From positions 372,001-436,000 of the forward strand of contig NZ_JAASQK010000002.1 in NCBI RefSeq assembly GCF_011762195.1: 64,000 nucleotides of DNA, read 5' to 3'. The stretch comes from Sphingomonas oligoaromativorans (GTDB taxonomy: Bacteria > Pseudomonadota > Alphaproteobacteria > Sphingomonadales > Sphingomonadaceae). The notes beneath the pieces are model-generated. The model saw only the letters and a list, made by a program, of their open reading frames with translations. It searched no databases and was not told where the DNA came from. The position numbers were made by a program, and so were the translations under genes. Below, in pieces: positions 1 to 10,546 of this stretch. Position 1 is the stretch's first letter; every line of letters starts with the position of its first letter.

Positions 1-2
1 CG

Positions 3-1454
<1,452 letters not shown>

Positions 1455-1455
1455 C

Positions 1456-3228
1456 TCAGGTCAGCGGCCACACCCAGGCGATCAGGGGCACGCCCACCGC
1501 GATCACCATGATCGAGAGCGGCAGCCCCAGCCGCCCATAATCCCAGAAGCGATAGCCGCCCGGCCCCATCACCAGCGTGTTGCACTGGTGGCCGATGGGG
1601 GTGAGGAAATCGCAGCCCGCACCCGTCGCCACCGCCATCAGGAAGGCGTCCGGGCTCAGATGCAGCCGCTGCGCCACGGAGACCGCGATCGGCCCCAGCA
1701 CCAGCACGGTCGGCGCGTTGTGGAGGAAGGGCGAGCAGGCCATCGCCGTCACCATCAGCACGCCCAGCACGAGGATCGGCGCGGCGCCGGCCAGCAGATG
1801 CGCCAGCCCCGCCGCGATCAGCCCGGTGCCGCCGGTATGCTGCACCGCCTCGCTGATCGGCGTCAGCGCGCCGATCAGCACCAGCACCTCGGGCTCCAGC
1901 GCGTCATAGGCCTCGCGCATCGGCAGCGCGCCGATCACCACGATCGCCACCGCCGCGCCGAAGAAGGCGACCGCGACGGGGGCGACGTTCAGCGCCACCA
2001 GCAGGATCGCCGCCGCGAGGATCAGCACCGGGCCGAAGCGCTGGCGCCGGTTGCCCAGCCGCACCGCGCGCTCCGCCAGAGGCAGCAGCATCTGGCTCGC
2101 CAGGAAGGGCGGCAACGCCTTCTCGCCAGCCTGCACCAGCAGCACGTCGCCGGCGCGCAGCGTCACCTCGCGCAGCCGCTTGGTGATGCGCTGGCTGGAG
2201 CGGCCGACGGCGAGCAGCTTGATGCCATGCTCCTCCTGAAGCCGCGCGCGCTGGGCGGACAGGCCGATCAGCGGCGAGTCGGGCTGGATCACCGCCTCGA
2301 CCGTGCGGACCTCCTCCTTCTCCCTCGTCTCCAGCTTCTCCTCGGAACGCGCCTGCTTGAGCGGCAGCCGCCCGAAAAGCTGGCCGAGCTCCTCGTCGGA
2401 GCCTTCCAGCACCAGCACTTCGCCCGGCGTCAGCGTGCGGTCGGGCAGCGCCGAAACCCGCTGGCCGTCGGCCCGCTCGATGGCGATCAGCGTCACGCCG
2501 CCTTTCTCCAGATCGAGATCGGCGATGGTCCTCAGTCCCTCGGGCAGATCGTCGGGGATGGTCGCCTCGGTGGTATAGATGGCGGCCGCCGCCACCTCCT
2601 CCAGCCCGGCATTCCCCGTCCGGTCGCGCGGGAGCAGCCGCCAGCAGATGCTCACCACCACCAGCCCGACCAGCGTCAGCCCCAGCCCCACCGGCGCGAA
2701 GTCGAACATCTCGAAGGGCTTGCCGATCGTCTCCTCGCGCACCTGGCTGACGATGATGTTGGTCGACGTGCCGACCAGCGTCACCAGCCCGCCGAGCAGC
2801 GACATGAAGCTCATCGGCATCAGCAGCGCCGACACCGAGCTGCCCTCCGACCGGCCGAGCTTGAGCGCGGTCGGCATCAGGATGGCGAGCGCGCCGACAT
2901 TCTTGGTCAGCATCGACAGGATCGCGGTGACGCCCGCCAGCACCGGCACCTGCACGCTGAGCGACTTCAGGCGCGACAGCAGCGGGCGGATCGCCGTCTC
3001 GATCACGCCGGAACGCGCGATGCCCGCGCTCACCACCAGCGCCGAGGCGATCACCACGATCACGTCGCTGGTGAAGCCGGTGAAGGCCTGCTTGGCCGGC
3101 ACCACGCCGATCGCCACGCCGACCAGCAGCGCGACCAGCGAGATCACATCGTAACGGAACCGCCCCCACGCGAACGCGGCCACGGCGCCGCCGATCAGCG
3201 CGAATGACAATATCTGGATCAGCGTCAA
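1456..3228 (-). CDS. SLC13-family (divalent anion:Na+ symporter-like) permease with TrkA-C domains
   Basis: An inner-membrane carrier of the SLC13/ArsB-like superfamily with two central soluble TrkA-C (RCK_C) domains, a layout common in bacterial sulfate or dicarboxylate permeases. The N-terminal membrane half includes NVGALAILMPTALKLGR and the family-typical VGTSTNIIVSQ; the C-terminal half repeats the fold with SPFLHNAPTVLVLGPIA. The open frame extends to 3342, but its first 38 residues look non-coding. I prefer the TTG at 3226-3228 (MTLIQILSFALIGG), which begins directly with a membrane segment and gives about 590 residues; there is no strong ribosome binding site to prove it. The substrate cannot be read from sequence. 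It is divergent from the cytochrome b gene. Confidence 0.85.
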   Translation of the reverse strand: MTLIQILSFALIGGAVAAFAWGRFRYDVISLVALLVGVAIGVVPAKQAFTGFTSDVIVVIASALVVSAGIARSGVIETAIRPLLSRLKSLSVQVPVLAGVTAILSMLTKNVGALAILMPTALKLGRSEGSSVSALLMPMSFMSLLGGLVTLVGTSTNIIVSQVREETIGKPFEMFDFAPVGLGLTLVGLVVVSICWRLLPRDRTGNAGLEEVAAAAIYTTEATIPDDLPEGLRTIADLDLEKGGVTLIAIERADGQRVSALPDRTLTPGEVLVLEGSDEELGQLFGRLPLKQARSEEKLETREKEEVRTVEAVIQPDSPLIGLSAQRARLQEEHGIKLLAVGRSSQRITKRLREVTLRAGDVLLVQAGEKALPPFLASQMLLPLAERAVRLGNRRQRFGPVLILAAAILLVALNVAPVAVAFFGAAVAIVVIGALPMREAYDALEPEVLVLIGALTPISEAVQHTGGTGLIAAGLAHLLAGAAPILVLGVLMVTAMACSPFLHNAPTVLVLGPIAVSVAQRLHLSPDAFLMAVATGAGCDFLTPIGHQCNTLVMGPGGYRFWDYGRLGLPLSIMVIAVGVPLIAWVWPLT

Positions 3229-3398
3229 ATGCGACTCGATAAAGCAGAGGGAGAGGGTGACGTCACGGTAGGAAAATGACGCTCCTTGATACTGAATATT
3301 GCGCCAGCCACCGGCGGGGCTAACCTTTGTAACCAAAACCACTCCATGGCCGAAATGGATGGGGAAGAGAAGCCGGAGGGTGAATGAAGGAGCGGCCC

Positions 3399-4226
3399 AT
3401 GATGGCGAACGATGCCCCGTCGGAGGCGCCGCCCCCCGCGCGGGGCGGCGACATCGTCTATCGCCACCGCATCGCGACGCGCGTGTGGCACTGGATCAAC
3501 GCGCTCAGCCTGTTCGTCATGCTGATGAGCGGGCTGATGATCTTCAACGCCCATCCCCATCTCTACTGGGGGAAATATGGCGCGAATTTCGATCATAGCT
3601 GGCTGGATATCACGCCCGGCCATCTCCGCGTCGGCCCGCTCCATATCCCCACCCCCGGCCTGCTGGGCGTGACGCCGCATGGCGGGCGCTTCGTCGCCTT
3701 CCCGCCCTGGGCGACGATCCCCGCGCATTACAACCTCGCCGGCGCGCGCCAGTGGCACTTCGCCTTCGCGTGGCTGCTGGTGGTGCCGGGGCTGCTCTAC
3801 TGGGCGTGGGGTTTCGCGAGCCGCCATTTCCAGCGCGATCTCGCGCCGCGCGCGGCGGAGCTGAAGCCCTCGCACCTGCTCCATGACATCGGCCAGCACG
3901 TGCGCCTCCGCTTCCCTACCGGCGAGGCGGCACGGCGCTACAACATCCTCCAGAAGATCGCTTATCTGTCGGTGCTGTTCGTGCTGCTGCCGGGCGTGGT
4001 GCTGACCGGGCTCACCATGTCGCCCGCGATGGACGCGGCGTGGCCGTGGCTGCCGGCGCTGTTCGGCGGGCGGCCGTCGGCGCGCTCGATCCATTTCCTC
4101 TGCGCGATGGGCTTCGTGCTGTTCATCGCGGTGCATCTGCTGATGGTGGTGCTGGCCGGGCCGTTCAACGAGGTGCGTTCGATGCTGACCGGCCGCTATC
4201 GCCTGCCCAGGGAGAAAGGCGAATGA
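3399..4226 (+). CDS. Membrane cytochrome b (cytochrome b561/b6 type), partner of the downstream molybdoenzyme
   Basis: A four-helix di-haem-type cytochrome b resembling the cytochrome subunits of hydrogenases and formate dehydrogenases. Membrane segments with candidate haem-ligand histidines are visible at VWHWINALSLFVMLMSG, WHFAFAWLLVVPGLLYW, IAYLSVLFVLLPGVVLTG and IHFLCAMGFVLFIAVHLL. It probably passes electrons between the quinone pool and the molybdoenzyme, whose start codon overlaps its stop (ATGA). The start is uncertain: ATG 3384 has GGAGG just upstream, while ATG 3399 or 3402 has AAGGAG at 3387-3392 at better spacing, so I use 3399. The pairing resembles, but is not, MsrQ/MsrP. Confidence 0.85.
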   Translation: MMANDAPSEAPPPARGGDIVYRHRIATRVWHWINALSLFVMLMSGLMIFNAHPHLYWGKYGANFDHSWLDITPGHLRVGPLHIPTPGLLGVTPHGGRFVAFPPWATIPAHYNLAGARQWHFAFAWLLVVPGLLYWAWGFASRHFQRDLAPRAAELKPSHLLHDIGQHVRLRFPTGEAARRYNILQKIAYLSVLFVLLPGVVLTGLTMSPAMDAAWPWLPALFGGRPSARSIHFLCAMGFVLFIAVHLLMVVLAGPFNEVRSMLTGRYRLPREKGE

Positions 4227-4987
4227 CGCTGCACCTCACCCGCCGCCGGCTGATCGGCTCGCTCGGCGTGGGCGCGGGCGGCCTGATGCTGTCCGGCTGC
4301 GACAAGGTCGCGTCGTCCTCCACCGGGCAGGCGCTGCTCGGCCTCGGCGAAAAGGCCACCTATTCGGCGCAGCGCCTGATCTCCAACCGCGCGGCGCTGG
4401 CGCAGGAATTCTCCGCCGCGGACATGTCGCCGGTGTTCCGCACCAACGGCAACACCCAGCCCGCCTCCGCCGACTATGCCGCCCACGCCGCCAACAACTT
4501 CGCGGACTGGCGGCTGGCGGTGGACGGCCTCGTCGCCAACCCGATGAGCCTCTCGCTCGCCCAGATCAGGGGCCTTCCCCGCCGCACCCAGATCACCCGC
4601 CACGATTGCGTCGAGGGATGGAGCGCGATCGGCCAGTGGACGGGCCTGCCGCTGGGCATGTTGCTCAAGCAGGCGAAGCTGCGCCGCGACGCGCGTTACA
4701 TCGTCTTCCACTGCGCGGATACGTTCGGCGATCACCCTTATTACGAGTCGATCGACCTGATCGACGCCTTCCATCCGCAGACCATCCTCGCCTGGGGGAT
4801 GAACGGGCAGACGCTCTCGGTCGGCCACGGTGCGCCGCTCAGGCTCCGGGTGGAGCGGCAGCTCGGCTACAAGCAGGCCAAATATGTGATGCGCGTCGAG
4901 GCGGTCGCCACCCTCGCCGGCCTCTATGGCGGCAAGGGCGGCTATTGGGAGGATAATGTCGGCTACCAGTGGTATGCGGGTATCTGA
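4223..4987 (+). CDS. Sulfite-oxidase-like molybdopterin oxidoreductase, exported
   Basis: A 254-residue protein with the SUOX/MsrP molybdopterin-binding fold (Oxidored_molyb). The Mo-ligating cysteine is probably Cys129 in RHDCVEGWSAIG, and ADTFGDHPYYESID follows in the substrate-side region. The N-terminus TRRRLIGSLGVGAGGLMLSGC combines a twin-arginine-like motif with a hydrophobic stretch and an SGC that could be a lipobox, so it may be a Tat-exported, membrane-anchored enzyme. ATG 4223 overlaps the stop of the cytochrome b gene, implying translational coupling and a two-component periplasmic oxidoreductase. Substrate unknown; sulfite or sulfoxide is only a family-based guess. Confidence 0.88.
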   Translation: MTLHLTRRRLIGSLGVGAGGLMLSGCDKVASSSTGQALLGLGEKATYSAQRLISNRAALAQEFSAADMSPVFRTNGNTQPASADYAAHAANNFADWRLAVDGLVANPMSLSLAQIRGLPRRTQITRHDCVEGWSAIGQWTGLPLGMLLKQAKLRRDARYIVFHCADTFGDHPYYESIDLIDAFHPQTILAWGMNGQTLSVGHGAPLRLRVERQLGYKQAKYVMRVEAVATLAGLYGGKGGYWEDNVGYQWYAGI

Positions 4988-4998
4988 AGCCCTCCCCC

Positions 4999-5080
4999 GT
5001 CATGCCGGACCTGATCCGGCATCCAGAGCGGCGAACCACTTCGCCTGAAGCTCTGGACCCCGGATCAAGTCCGGGGTGAC
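4999..5080. repeat. Imperfect palindrome (REP-like) between convergent genes
   Basis: Two arms of about 30 bases (4999-5029 and 5050-5080) are near-perfect reverse complements; the right arm reads CTCTGGACCCCGGATCAAG then TCCGGGGTGAC. The element sits between two convergent genes and would form a long hairpin in either transcript. Such CCGGATCAAGTCCGG palindromes are common dispersed intergenic repeats in alphaproteobacteria. It may act as a bidirectional terminator or mRNA-end stabiliser; no T-run follows, so it is not a classical terminator. No second copy was noticed in the window. Confidence 0.8.
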
Positions 5081-5084
5081 GAGC

Positions 5085-6017
5085 CTAAAACTCGAACGCC
5101 TCCACCCGCTCATGCCGGCCGAGCAGGAAGGCGTCCGCCACCAATTCCAGCGGGCGCAGATCGACATCGCTCTCGCCCTTGCGGATCAGCTTGGCGAAAT
5201 GGGCGTAGAGGCGCGCATATTCCTGCTCCGGCTCCAGCGCGATCGCCTCGCCCGCGATCTCCAGTTCGCTGCCGCCCTTGCGCAGGATCAGCGTTCCGGC
5301 ATCCGTCTCGATCGCGATGTCCCAGGTCTGCGGGCCGGTCTGGAGGAAATCCAGCTCGACGCGGACCGGGGCCTCCCCGCCATGGCGCATATCGAGTTCC
5401 GCCGCGATCGGCGCGGCGCGGTTGGCGGGGACGTGCAGCACCGCCTGCTCCAGCACCAGCGCGCCGGGCAGCACCTTCGTCACGATCGACAGCGCGTTGA
5501 TCGCGGGATCGAACACGCCGAGCCCGCCGGCCTCGAAGATCCACTCCTGCCCCGGATGCCAGTGGCGGACATCCTCCTTCCACGCGATGCGGACCGAGCG
5601 GACCGCCTTGTCGGAAAGCCACGCCCGCGCCGCCTCGACGCCCGGGGCCTCGCGCGAATGCCAGCTTGCGAACAGCGTCACGCCCTGCGCGGCGGCGAAG
5701 CGGGCGAGGTCGCGCACTTCGGAGACGGTCGCCCCCGGCGGCTTCTCCAGCATCAGGTGGCGCTTGGCGGCGAGCGCGGCGGTGGCGATGGCGTGGCGGC
5801 CCTGCGGCGGCGTCGCCAGCGAGACGGCATCCAGCTCCACGCCTTCCAGCATCCCCTCAATGTCGCGGAAATTGGCGATGCCGTCGACCGTCGCGTTGCG
5901 GCTCGCCGCCGCGACCAGATCGAAATCGCCGCCCTTCGCGATCGCCGGAAGATGCTGATCGCGGGCGATCTTCCCGATCCCCACCAGACCCAGCCTGAAC
6001 CCCGCTTGCGCCATCAT
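5085..6017 (-). CDS. D-galactose 1-dehydrogenase-like, Gfo/Idh/MocA family
   Basis: An NAD(P)-dependent sugar dehydrogenase of 310 residues. The N-terminal Rossmann motif is GLVGIGKIARDQHLPAI, followed by the family EKPPGATVSE motif (catalytic lysine region) and the C-terminal substrate domain with WKEDVRHWHPGQEWIFEAGG and VFDPAINALSIVTK. These stretches match what I recall of the galactose 1-dehydrogenase (Gal) of Pseudomonas and Azospirillum, which oxidises D-galactose (and L-arabinose) to the lactone at the start of a DeLey-Doudoroff-type pathway. No other pathway gene is adjacent. ATG 6017 or 6014 could both start. It is divergent from sdaA with a 54-to-90-base spacer. Confidence 0.85.
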   Translation of the reverse strand: MMAQAGFRLGLVGIGKIARDQHLPAIAKGGDFDLVAAASRNATVDGIANFRDIEGMLEGVELDAVSLATPPQGRHAIATAALAAKRHLMLEKPPGATVSEVRDLARFAAAQGVTLFASWHSREAPGVEAARAWLSDKAVRSVRIAWKEDVRHWHPGQEWIFEAGGLGVFDPAINALSIVTKVLPGALVLEQAVLHVPANRAAPIAAELDMRHGGEAPVRVELDFLQTGPQTWDIAIETDAGTLILRKGGSELEIAGEAIALEPEQEYARLYAHFAKLIRKGESDVDLRPLELVADAFLLGRHERVEAFEF

Positions 6018-6107
6018 CGTCTCTCCTTCGGCGGCCAGCCCTAGCGTTATTTATCTGACAATATCAAGCGCGTGCCTTTGTCACAGGGAAAGCGCATAGC
6101 GCGCGCC

Positions 6108-7499
6108 ATGGAGAGAAGCCTGAATACCCCGCCCGAGTCCGTGCCCGGCCCGGCCATCAGCGTGATGGACCTGTTCACCATCGGCATCGGCCCATCCAGT
6201 TCCCACACTGTCGGCCCGATGCGCGCGGCCTATGCCTTCGCGCGCCACCTGATCGACGACGGCCTGCTGCCCGTGCGCGTGAAGTGCGATCTGTACGGGT
6301 CGCTCTCGCTCACCGGACGCGGCCATGGCACCGACGGCGCCGTGCTGCTCGGCCTCGCCGGCCAGACGCCCGAGGGAGTCGATCCCGACAGCGTGCCCGC
6401 GCTGGTCGCCCGCATCCGCGAGGAGCGCACGCTGCCGCTCGGCGGCGGCCCCGACATCCCCTTCTGCGAGGCGAAAGACCTCGTCTTCCACAAGAGCTTC
6501 CTGCCCGGCCACCCCAACGGCATGGCCTTCACCGCCGTGCTGGCGGACGGCAGCCGCATCACGCGGCGCTATTACTCGATCGGCGGCGGCGCGATCCGCA
6601 TGGAGGGCGAGCAGCCCGCATTGGTCAACGTCGCCGTGCCCCACCCCTTCAACTCGGCCGCCGAGCTGCTGGCGGCGGGCGACGCGACCGGGCTCGGCAT
6701 CGCCGACATCGTGCGCGCCAACGAGGCGGCGTGGCGGGATGCATCCGAGACGGACGCCTTCCTCGATCGCGTCCGCGCGGCGATGTTCGGGGCGATCGAT
6801 CGCGGCTGCAAGGGCGAGGGCGAACTGCCCGGCGGCCTCCGGGTCCAGCGCCGCGCCCGTGCGATCCGCGAGAAGCTGCTGGAGCGCGGCCCCCGCGCGG
6901 ACCCGAGCCTCGTGTTCGAATGGGTGAGCCTCTACGCGCTCGCCGTGAACGAGGAGAATGCCGCCGGCGGCCGCGTCGTGACGGCCCCCACCAACGGCGC
7001 GGCGGGCGTGATCCCGGCCGTGCTCAAATATTACGAGGCCTTCGTCCACGGCGCGAACCACACCGGTTCACGGACCTTCCTCTACACCGCGTCGGCGATC
7101 GGCTTCCTCTACAAGAAGCGCGCCTCGATCTCGGCCGCCGAGATGGGGTGCCAGGGCGAGGTCGGCGTCGCCTGCTCGATGGCGGCGGCAGGGCTCGCGG
7201 CGGCGATCGGCGGCAGCAACCGGCAGATCGAGAACGCCGCCGAGATCGGCATGGAGCATAATCTCGGCCTCACCTGCGATCCGATCGGCGGGCTCGTGCA
7301 GATTCCCTGCATCGAGCGCAACACGATGGGCGCGATCAAGGCGATCAACGCCGCCTATCTCGCGCTCCATGGCGACGGCCGGCACATCGTGTCGCTGGAT
7401 CAGGTGATCGAGACGATGCGCCAGACCGGCGAGGACATGAAGAGCAAGTATAAGGAAACCAGCCTCGGCGGCCTCGCGGTCAACGTCGTCGAGTGCTGA
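6108..7499 (+). CDS. sdaA: L-serine ammonia-lyase (single-chain)
   Basis: Converts L-serine to pyruvate and ammonia with an oxygen-labile [4Fe-4S] cluster in the cytoplasm. The N-terminal (beta) domain begins with [21 protein letters not shown], and the C-terminal (alpha) domain carries the cluster cysteines in [17 protein letters not shown] and [19 protein letters not shown], so both subunits of the two-chain form are fused, as in most proteobacteria. Length (about 463 residues) is normal. A GTG at 6072 would add 12 residues; ATG 6108 (MERSLNTPP) is preferred, though no good ribosome binding site marks either. A strong promoter for something else begins 3 bases after its stop. Confidence 0.95.
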   Translation: MERSLNTPPESVPGPAISVMDLFTIGIGPSSSHTVGPMRAAYAFARHLIDDGLLPVRVKCDLYGSLSLTGRGHGTDGAVLLGLAGQTPEGVDPDSVPALVARIREERTLPLGGGPDIPFCEAKDLVFHKSFLPGHPNGMAFTAVLADGSRITRRYYSIGGGAIRMEGEQPALVNVAVPHPFNSAAELLAAGDATGLGIADIVRANEAAWRDASETDAFLDRVRAAMFGAIDRGCKGEGELPGGLRVQRRARAIREKLLERGPRADPSLVFEWVSLYALAVNEENAAGGRVVTAPTNGAAGVIPAVLKYYEAFVHGANHTGSRTFLYTASAIGFLYKKRASISAAEMGCQGEVGVACSMAAAGLAAAIGGSNRQIENAAEIGMEHNLGLTCDPIGGLVQIPCIERNTMGAIKAINAAYLALHGDGRHIVSLDQVIETMRQTGEDMKSKYKETSLGGLAVNVVEC

Positions 7500-7501
7500 T
7501 C

Positions 7502-7530
7502 TTGACATCGATAACCAATTAGGTTATAAG
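7502..7530 (+). promoter_or_regulatory. Near-consensus sigma-70 promoter
   Basis: TTGACA (7502-7507) is followed after exactly 17 bases by TATAAG (7525-7530). The spacer is AT-rich, which is rare in this genome. It lies immediately after the sdaA stop and no convincing plus-strand protein start lies within the next 300 bases, so the transcript that would begin near 7537 appears to be non-coding. Confidence 0.75.
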
Positions 7531-7536
7531 CTCACC

Positions 7537-7812
7537 CGCCACGGCGCCGATCACGCCGTGGCACGGCCGGCGCGTATCTTCCCGCCACCGGGCCACTGCA
7601 CCGGCGCCTTTCGCATCACGCCGAAAGTCCCCCGGTGCAGCCGCCAAACCCTTCAGGGCCAGCCACCGGCTCGCAAGAGCCCCGGCACCGCCCGCCCCGC
7701 CGTCAGGCTGATGACGGCCGCGCCGGCCACCCCTTTTCGCCGGGAAAGCCGCGCCCGCAAATCCAACATGCATGGAAAAGGGGCGGCCCCGCCATCGCGG
7801 AGCCGCCCCTTT
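7537..7812 (+). ncRNA. Candidate structured non-coding RNA, family not recognised
   Basis: The 330-base gap between sdaA and pstB holds, downstream of a near-consensus promoter, a run of hairpins with perfectly complementary arms: CACGGCG/CGCCGTG (7540-7560); CTGCACCGG/CCGGTGCAG (7596-7640) enclosing an inner CTTTCG/CGAAAG; GGCTC-GCAA-GAGCC with a GNRA-type loop (7668-7681); CCGTCA/TGACGG (7700-7717); and finally the GGGGCGGC/GCCGCCCC terminator stem (7780-7809) followed by TTT. The size would be about 275 nt. I looked for and did not find signatures of RNase P RNA, tmRNA, SRP RNA, 6S RNA, or cobalamin or glycine riboswitches. Being downstream of sdaA and antisense-oriented to pstB, it is not obviously a leader. 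Expression is inferred, not shown. Confidence 0.5.
7776..7812. terminator. Bidirectional Rho-independent terminator
   Basis: The stem GGGGCGGC (7780-7787)/GCCGCCCC (7802-7809), with extra inner CCGC/GCGG pairing, is flanked by AAAA on the left and TTT on the right. On the minus strand it ends in TTTT and lies about 20 bases after the pstB stop, so it should terminate the pst operon. On the plus strand it would end the candidate RNA. Confidence 0.8.
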
Positions 7813-7833
7813 CCCTTGAACCGCCGGGAGGGA

Positions 7834-8718
7834 TCAGCCGAAGCGGCCGGTCACATAATCGCGGGTGCGCGTGCTCTGCGGGCGCTCGAACAGTTCGGCC
7901 GTGGGGCGGAACTCGATCATCTTGCCGAGGAACATGAAGCCCGTGTGATCGGAGATGCGCGCCGCCTGCTGAAGGTTGTGCGTGACGATCACGATCGAGA
8001 AATCGTTGCGCAGCTCCATCAGCGTCTCTTCGAGCTTCGCCGTCGACACCGGATCGAGCGCCGAGGCCGGCTCGTCGAGCAGCAGCACTTCGGGCTCCAC
8101 CGCGATGCCGCGCGCGACGCACAGGCGCTGCTGCTGCCCGCCCGACAGGCCGAGGCCCGAGGAGGAGAGCTTGTCCTTCACCTCGTCCCACAGAGCGGCG
8201 CGGCGCAGCGAGCGCTCGACGATCTGGTCCATCTCGGCCTTGGACTTCTTGTGATAGAGCCGCACGCCGAACGCGACATTGTCGTAGATCGACATCGGGA
8301 AGGGCGTCGGCTTCTGGAACACCATGCCGATCCGCGCGCGCAGCGCCGACACGTCCAGATTGGCCGGATCGATCTGCACATCACCATCCCGCGCGCGCAG
8401 ACGGGCGACGCTGCCGCGATCGGACAGGATGTCCTTGCCGTCGAGCAGGATGCGCCCGGTCGCCTGCTGGCCCGGATAGAGATCGTAGATCTTGTTGAGC
8501 GCGCGCAGCAGCGTCGACTTGCCGCAGCCCGAAGGCCCGATCAGCGCGGTGATCTTGTTGCGCTCGATCGGCAGGTCCACCCCGAAGAGCGACTGGTTCT
8601 TGCCATAGAAGAAATCGAGCTTGCGGGCTTCGAGCACCAGCGTGTCGGCCGGCGGCACATGCATGATCGGCGCGTCGGTCGAGGCCGAGATCATCGAGGC
8701 GGGGGCTACGTCGTTCAT
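7834..8718 (-). CDS. pstB: Phosphate ABC transporter ATP-binding protein
   Basis: The ATPase of the high-affinity phosphate importer, acting on the cytoplasmic face with PstC and PstA. Walker [10 protein letters not shown], the Q-loop in [17 protein letters not shown], signature [14 protein letters not shown] and Walker [15 protein letters not shown] are intact. It has an N-terminal extension of about 28 residues and an insertion of about 20 residues ([20 protein letters not shown]) before the Q-loop relative to E. coli PstB (257 residues). Its ATG overlaps the pstA stop (ATGA). It is the last gene of the operon: a terminator follows and no phoU is present. Confidence 0.97.
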   Translation of the reverse strand: MNDVAPASMISASTDAPIMHVPPADTLVLEARKLDFFYGKNQSLFGVDLPIERNKITALIGPSGCGKSTLLRALNKIYDLYPGQQATGRILLDGKDILSDRGSVARLRARDGDVQIDPANLDVSALRARIGMVFQKPTPFPMSIYDNVAFGVRLYHKKSKAEMDQIVERSLRRAALWDEVKDKLSSSGLGLSGGQQQRLCVARGIAVEPEVLLLDEPASALDPVSTAKLEETLMELRNDFSIVIVTHNLQQAARISDHTGFMFLGKMIEFRPTAELFERPQSTRTRDYVTGRFG

Positions 8719-9554
8719 GGGCGATGCGTCTCCCGGGCGAGCATCCGCCCGATGGTGTTGACGGCGAGCACGGCCACGGCGATCAGCAGCGCGCCCACCC
8801 AGGCAAGGCGCCGCCAGTCGTCATAGGCCGAAAGGGCGAACTGGAAAATCGTGGTCGGCAGGCTGGCCATCGGCTGCGTCAGGTTCGCGCTGAAGAACTG
8901 GTTGCCGAGCGAGGTGAAGAGCAGCGGCGCCGTCTCGCCCGAGATGCGGGCGAAGCCGAGCAGCGCGCCGGTGAGGAGGCCCGCGCCGGCCGCCTTCCAG
9001 ATGACCGAGCGGATCACGAAGCCGCGCCCCGCGCCCAGCGCCATGCCCGCCTCGCGCAGCGTGTTGGGCTGGAGGGTGAGCATGTCCTCGGTGGTGCGCG
9101 TCACGATCGGGGCCGCGAGCAGCGCCAGCGCCACGGCGCCGGCATAGCCCGAGAAGCCGTGGAACGGCCGCACCAGGATTTCGTAGACGAACAGGCCGAC
9201 GAGGATCGACGGGGCCGAGAGCAGCACGTCGTTCAGGAAGCGGACGGCGTGGCCATAAGGCGTCTGCCCGCCATATTCGGCCAGCCATGTGCCGGCGAGG
9301 ATGCCGACCACGATCGCCAGCACCATGCCGATCGCGCACATGAAGATCGAGCCGGTGATGGCGTTGGCGAGGCCGCCGACCGAGCCCGGCGCCGGCTGCG
9401 TCATGGTGAAGATGTTGAGGTCGAGGCCGCCGATGCCGTTCACGACCAGCGACCAGAGGATGAACACCAGCGCGCCGAGCGCGATCAGCGTCGCGGCCCC
9501 GCACAGGCCGACGAAAATGCTGTTGGTGATCTTGCGGCGAAGCGCGCGGTCCAT
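8715..9554 (-). CDS. pstA: Phosphate ABC transporter permease PstA
   Basis: One of the two inner-membrane permease subunits of the phosphate importer. The 279-residue protein starts [16 protein letters not shown] and has six membrane segments with the permease EAA-type loop [22 protein letters not shown]. The open frame continues upstream through the pstC gene, which would suggest a PstC-PstA fusion, but the upstream part is only an alternative frame of pstC. ATG 9554 lies 11 bases after the pstC stop and is the sensible start. Its stop overlaps the pstB start. Confidence 0.95.
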   Translation of the reverse strand: MDRALRRKITNSIFVGLCGAATLIALGALVFILWSLVVNGIGGLDLNIFTMTQPAPGSVGGLANAITGSIFMCAIGMVLAIVVGILAGTWLAEYGGQTPYGHAVRFLNDVLLSAPSILVGLFVYEILVRPFHGFSGYAGAVALALLAAPIVTRTTEDMLTLQPNTLREAGMALGAGRGFVIRSVIWKAAGAGLLTGALLGFARISGETAPLLFTSLGNQFFSANLTQPMASLPTTIFQFALSAYDDWRRLAWVGALLIAVAVLAVNTIGRMLARETHRP

Positions 9555-9565
9555 GCGATCCGTCC

Positions 9566-10528
9566 TCAGTGCTTGTCGCTGGCGAGCAGCGCGCGGGCGG
9601 TGGCCAGCACCGCGAAGGTCAGCAGGAACAGCACCAGCCCGAGCGCGACGAGCGCGGAGGTGTGCATGTCGCTGGTGGCTTCGGCGAACTCGTTGGCGAT
9701 CGTCGAGGCGATCGTCGATCCGCTGTCGAACAGCGAATGGGGGAAGCCGTGCGAGTTGCCGATGATGAAGGTGACGGCCATCGTCTCGCCCAGCGCGCGG
9801 CCGAGGCCGAGCATGATGACGCCGACGGTGCCGCGGCGGACATAGGGCAGCATCACCTGCGCCACCACCTCGAAGCTGGTCGAGCCGAGGCCATAGGCCG
9901 CCTCGCGCACCTGGCTCGGGATGGTGAGCAGCAGCTCGCGGAACACCGCCGACATATAGGGTAGGATCATGATCGCGAGGATCATCGACGCGGTGAAGAT
10001 GTTGGCGCCGTTGGGGATGCCCGCGAAGAGCTGGCCCAGCAGGCCGTTGGGATCGAGGTCCATCAACAGCGGCATCTGGATGTGCAGCGCGAACCAGGGC
10101 GCCAGCACGAACAGGCCCCACATGCCATAGACGATGGAGGGGATGCCGGCGAGCAGCTCGACCGCGATGGCGATCGGGCGCGAAATCCGGCGCGGGCAGA
10201 ATTCGACGAGGAACACCGATACGCCCAGCGCCAGCGGCAGCGCGATGACGAGCGCGAGGATCGAGGTGACGATCGTGCCCACGATCGGGCCGGCCGCGCC
10301 ATAGACCTCGGTGACCGGGTTCCACTCGCTGGAGAAGAGGAAGCCGATGCCGAACTGGCGGAAGGCGGGCCATCCGCCGATCGCAAGGCTGACGACGACC
10401 CCCGCGAGCGCCGCCATCAACAGGGTGGCGGCCGAGAAGCACAATGTGCGGAAGATCATCTCCCCCGCCGCACCCTGCCCTCGGGCTGGCTGGGACGCCG
10501 TCTCGATGTCCATCGTCGTGGCTGTCAT
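9566..10528 (-). CDS. pstC: Phosphate ABC transporter permease PstC
   Basis: The second permease of the phosphate importer, 320 residues. It has an N-terminal cytoplasmic tail, six membrane segments, and the permease loop LLTIPSQVREAAYGLGSTSFEVV followed by LGRALGETMAVTFIIGN, all typical of PstC. The long periplasmic loop includes FLFSSEWNPVTEVYGAAGPIVG. It follows pstS across an 81-base spacer carrying two hairpins and lies 11 bases before pstA. Confidence 0.96.
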   Translation of the reverse strand: MTATTMDIETASQPARGQGAAGEMIFRTLCFSAATLLMAALAGVVVSLAIGGWPAFRQFGIGFLFSSEWNPVTEVYGAAGPIVGTIVTSILALVIALPLALGVSVFLVEFCPRRISRPIAIAVELLAGIPSIVYGMWGLFVLAPWFALHIQMPLLMDLDPNGLLGQLFAGIPNGANIFTASMILAIMILPYMSAVFRELLLTIPSQVREAAYGLGSTSFEVVAQVMLPYVRRGTVGVIMLGLGRALGETMAVTFIIGNSHGFPHSLFDSGSTIASTIANEFAEATSDMHTSALVALGLVLFLLTFAVLATARALLASDKH

Positions 10529-10546
10529 TCACCCCGCCTATGCGTT

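Noticed and set aside
7580-7720. A cobalamin or glycine riboswitch (a GCCACTG and CGGTG-like stretch is present)
   Set aside because: The conserved B12 box and the order of elements are missing on both strands, and the element is followed by a terminator and no plus-strand gene.
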